This document shows, piece after piece, positions 14,854-15,181 of a DNA stretch of 15,181 nt. The position numbers and the translations under genes are program-made. Source of the stretch: Bacteroidota bacterium (GTDB lineage: Bacteria; Bacteroidota; Ignavibacteria; Kryptoniales; JAKASW01); the NCBI GenBank assembly GCA_021789755.1, contig JAJYJD010000059.1, positions 1 through 15,181 of the forward strand, in the 5' to 3' direction. How positions within the stretch are numbered: position 1 is the first letter of the stretch; each line of letters begins with the position of its first letter. The notes beneath the pieces were generated by a model. The model did not search any database. It saw only the letters and a list, made by a program, of their open reading frames with translations, and was not told the origin of the DNA.

Positions 14854-15181
14854 TCACATTCCGATCATTTCGATTTTTTTCTTGATACGATCGTACTTTT
14901 CGCGGAAACGTTCGTTGTTAGCAAGCTCGCCTGCTATAATTTGACACGCGTAAATCACTGTCGAGTGGTCTCTTCCGCCGAAGTGACTTCCTATAGTTTT
15001 CAGGGGTAATTGTGTGATATCTTTTGTCAGGTACATCGCCGTCTGTCTTGCGATCACGATCTCCTGCTTCCTCGTCTTTCCGCGGAGTTGATCTTCGGTG
15101 ACATCGAAAACAGCGGCGACTATTTTCTGGATGTCTTCGACCGTGACGGCGGTTTTTCTGCTGACCGCCAGGCTCCGGACA
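14854..15181 (-). CDS. dnaA: Chromosomal replication initiator DnaA, C-terminal part
   Basis: DnaA is the AAA+ initiator that binds DnaA boxes and melts oriC. Only the last 108 codons and stop are visible; the 5' part runs off the right edge in an open frame. The fragment is domain IV, the double-stranded DNA-binding helix-turn-helix region. It includes TVEDIQKIVAAVF, the basic loop RGKTRKQEIVIARQTAMYL and the signature IGSHFGGRDHSTVIYA, whose GGRDHSTV helix reads the box. It ends KKKIEMIGM. It is co-directional with dnaN across the origin. A start within the fragment would be false, since homology continues to the window edge. Confidence 0.97.
   Translation of the reverse strand, partial: VRSLAVSRKTAVTVEDIQKIVAAVFDVTEDQLRGKTRKQEIVIARQTAMYLTKDITQLPLKTIGSHFGGRDHSTVIYACQIIAGELANNERFREKYDRIKKKIEMIGM

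Overview
The window reads as the replication-origin end of a chromosome from a Gram-negative bacterium of the Fibrobacterota-Chlorobiota-Bacteroidota (FCB) group. The best clue is the pair of secreted proteins at 2364-5102. Both end in a type IX secretion (T9SS) type A sorting domain, with a YPxPFNP motif, a VYxxLG motif and a final KMILLK. This style is common in Ignavibacteria/Kryptonia-like and related FCB lineages. The phylum-level call is an inference; I cannot place it more finely. Every protein gene I can support lies on the minus strand.

Right end (14293-15181): the 3' part of dnaA, then about 560 bp without a gene that has the hallmarks of oriC. These are two perfect TGTGGATAA DnaA boxes, one of them followed by a short GC spacer, three DnaA-trio-like triplets and a strongly AT-rich stretch, plus a 13-bp inverted repeat spanning the right half.

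Middle (5418-14280): a tightly packed co-directional series dnaN - recF - DUF721/DciA-like - gyrB - family 2 glycosyltransferase - WG-repeat protein - gyrA. Gaps run from 3 to 58 nt, with one 23-nt overlap, and a clear intrinsic terminator follows gyrA at 5331-5364. It encodes the sliding clamp, the RecF gap-repair ATPase, a probable helicase loader and both gyrase subunits. The two genes between gyrB and gyrA have no obvious replication role.

Left end (1-5274): a separate secretion/carbohydrate block. A good promoter at 5246-5274 and a potentially folded leader precede two tandem Asp-box (BNR) beta-propeller proteins with T9SS sorting domains. A GH31 glycoside hydrolase with a signal peptide follows, and its 3' end is outside the window.

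Most of the window is conserved housekeeping DNA. I do not see a clearly new defence, mobile or RNA system, and no tRNA, rRNA, CRISPR array or insertion sequence. The points most worth following are the origin architecture, the two embedded genes in the gyrase operon, the lysine-rich GyrB N-terminus and the leader of the propeller operon.
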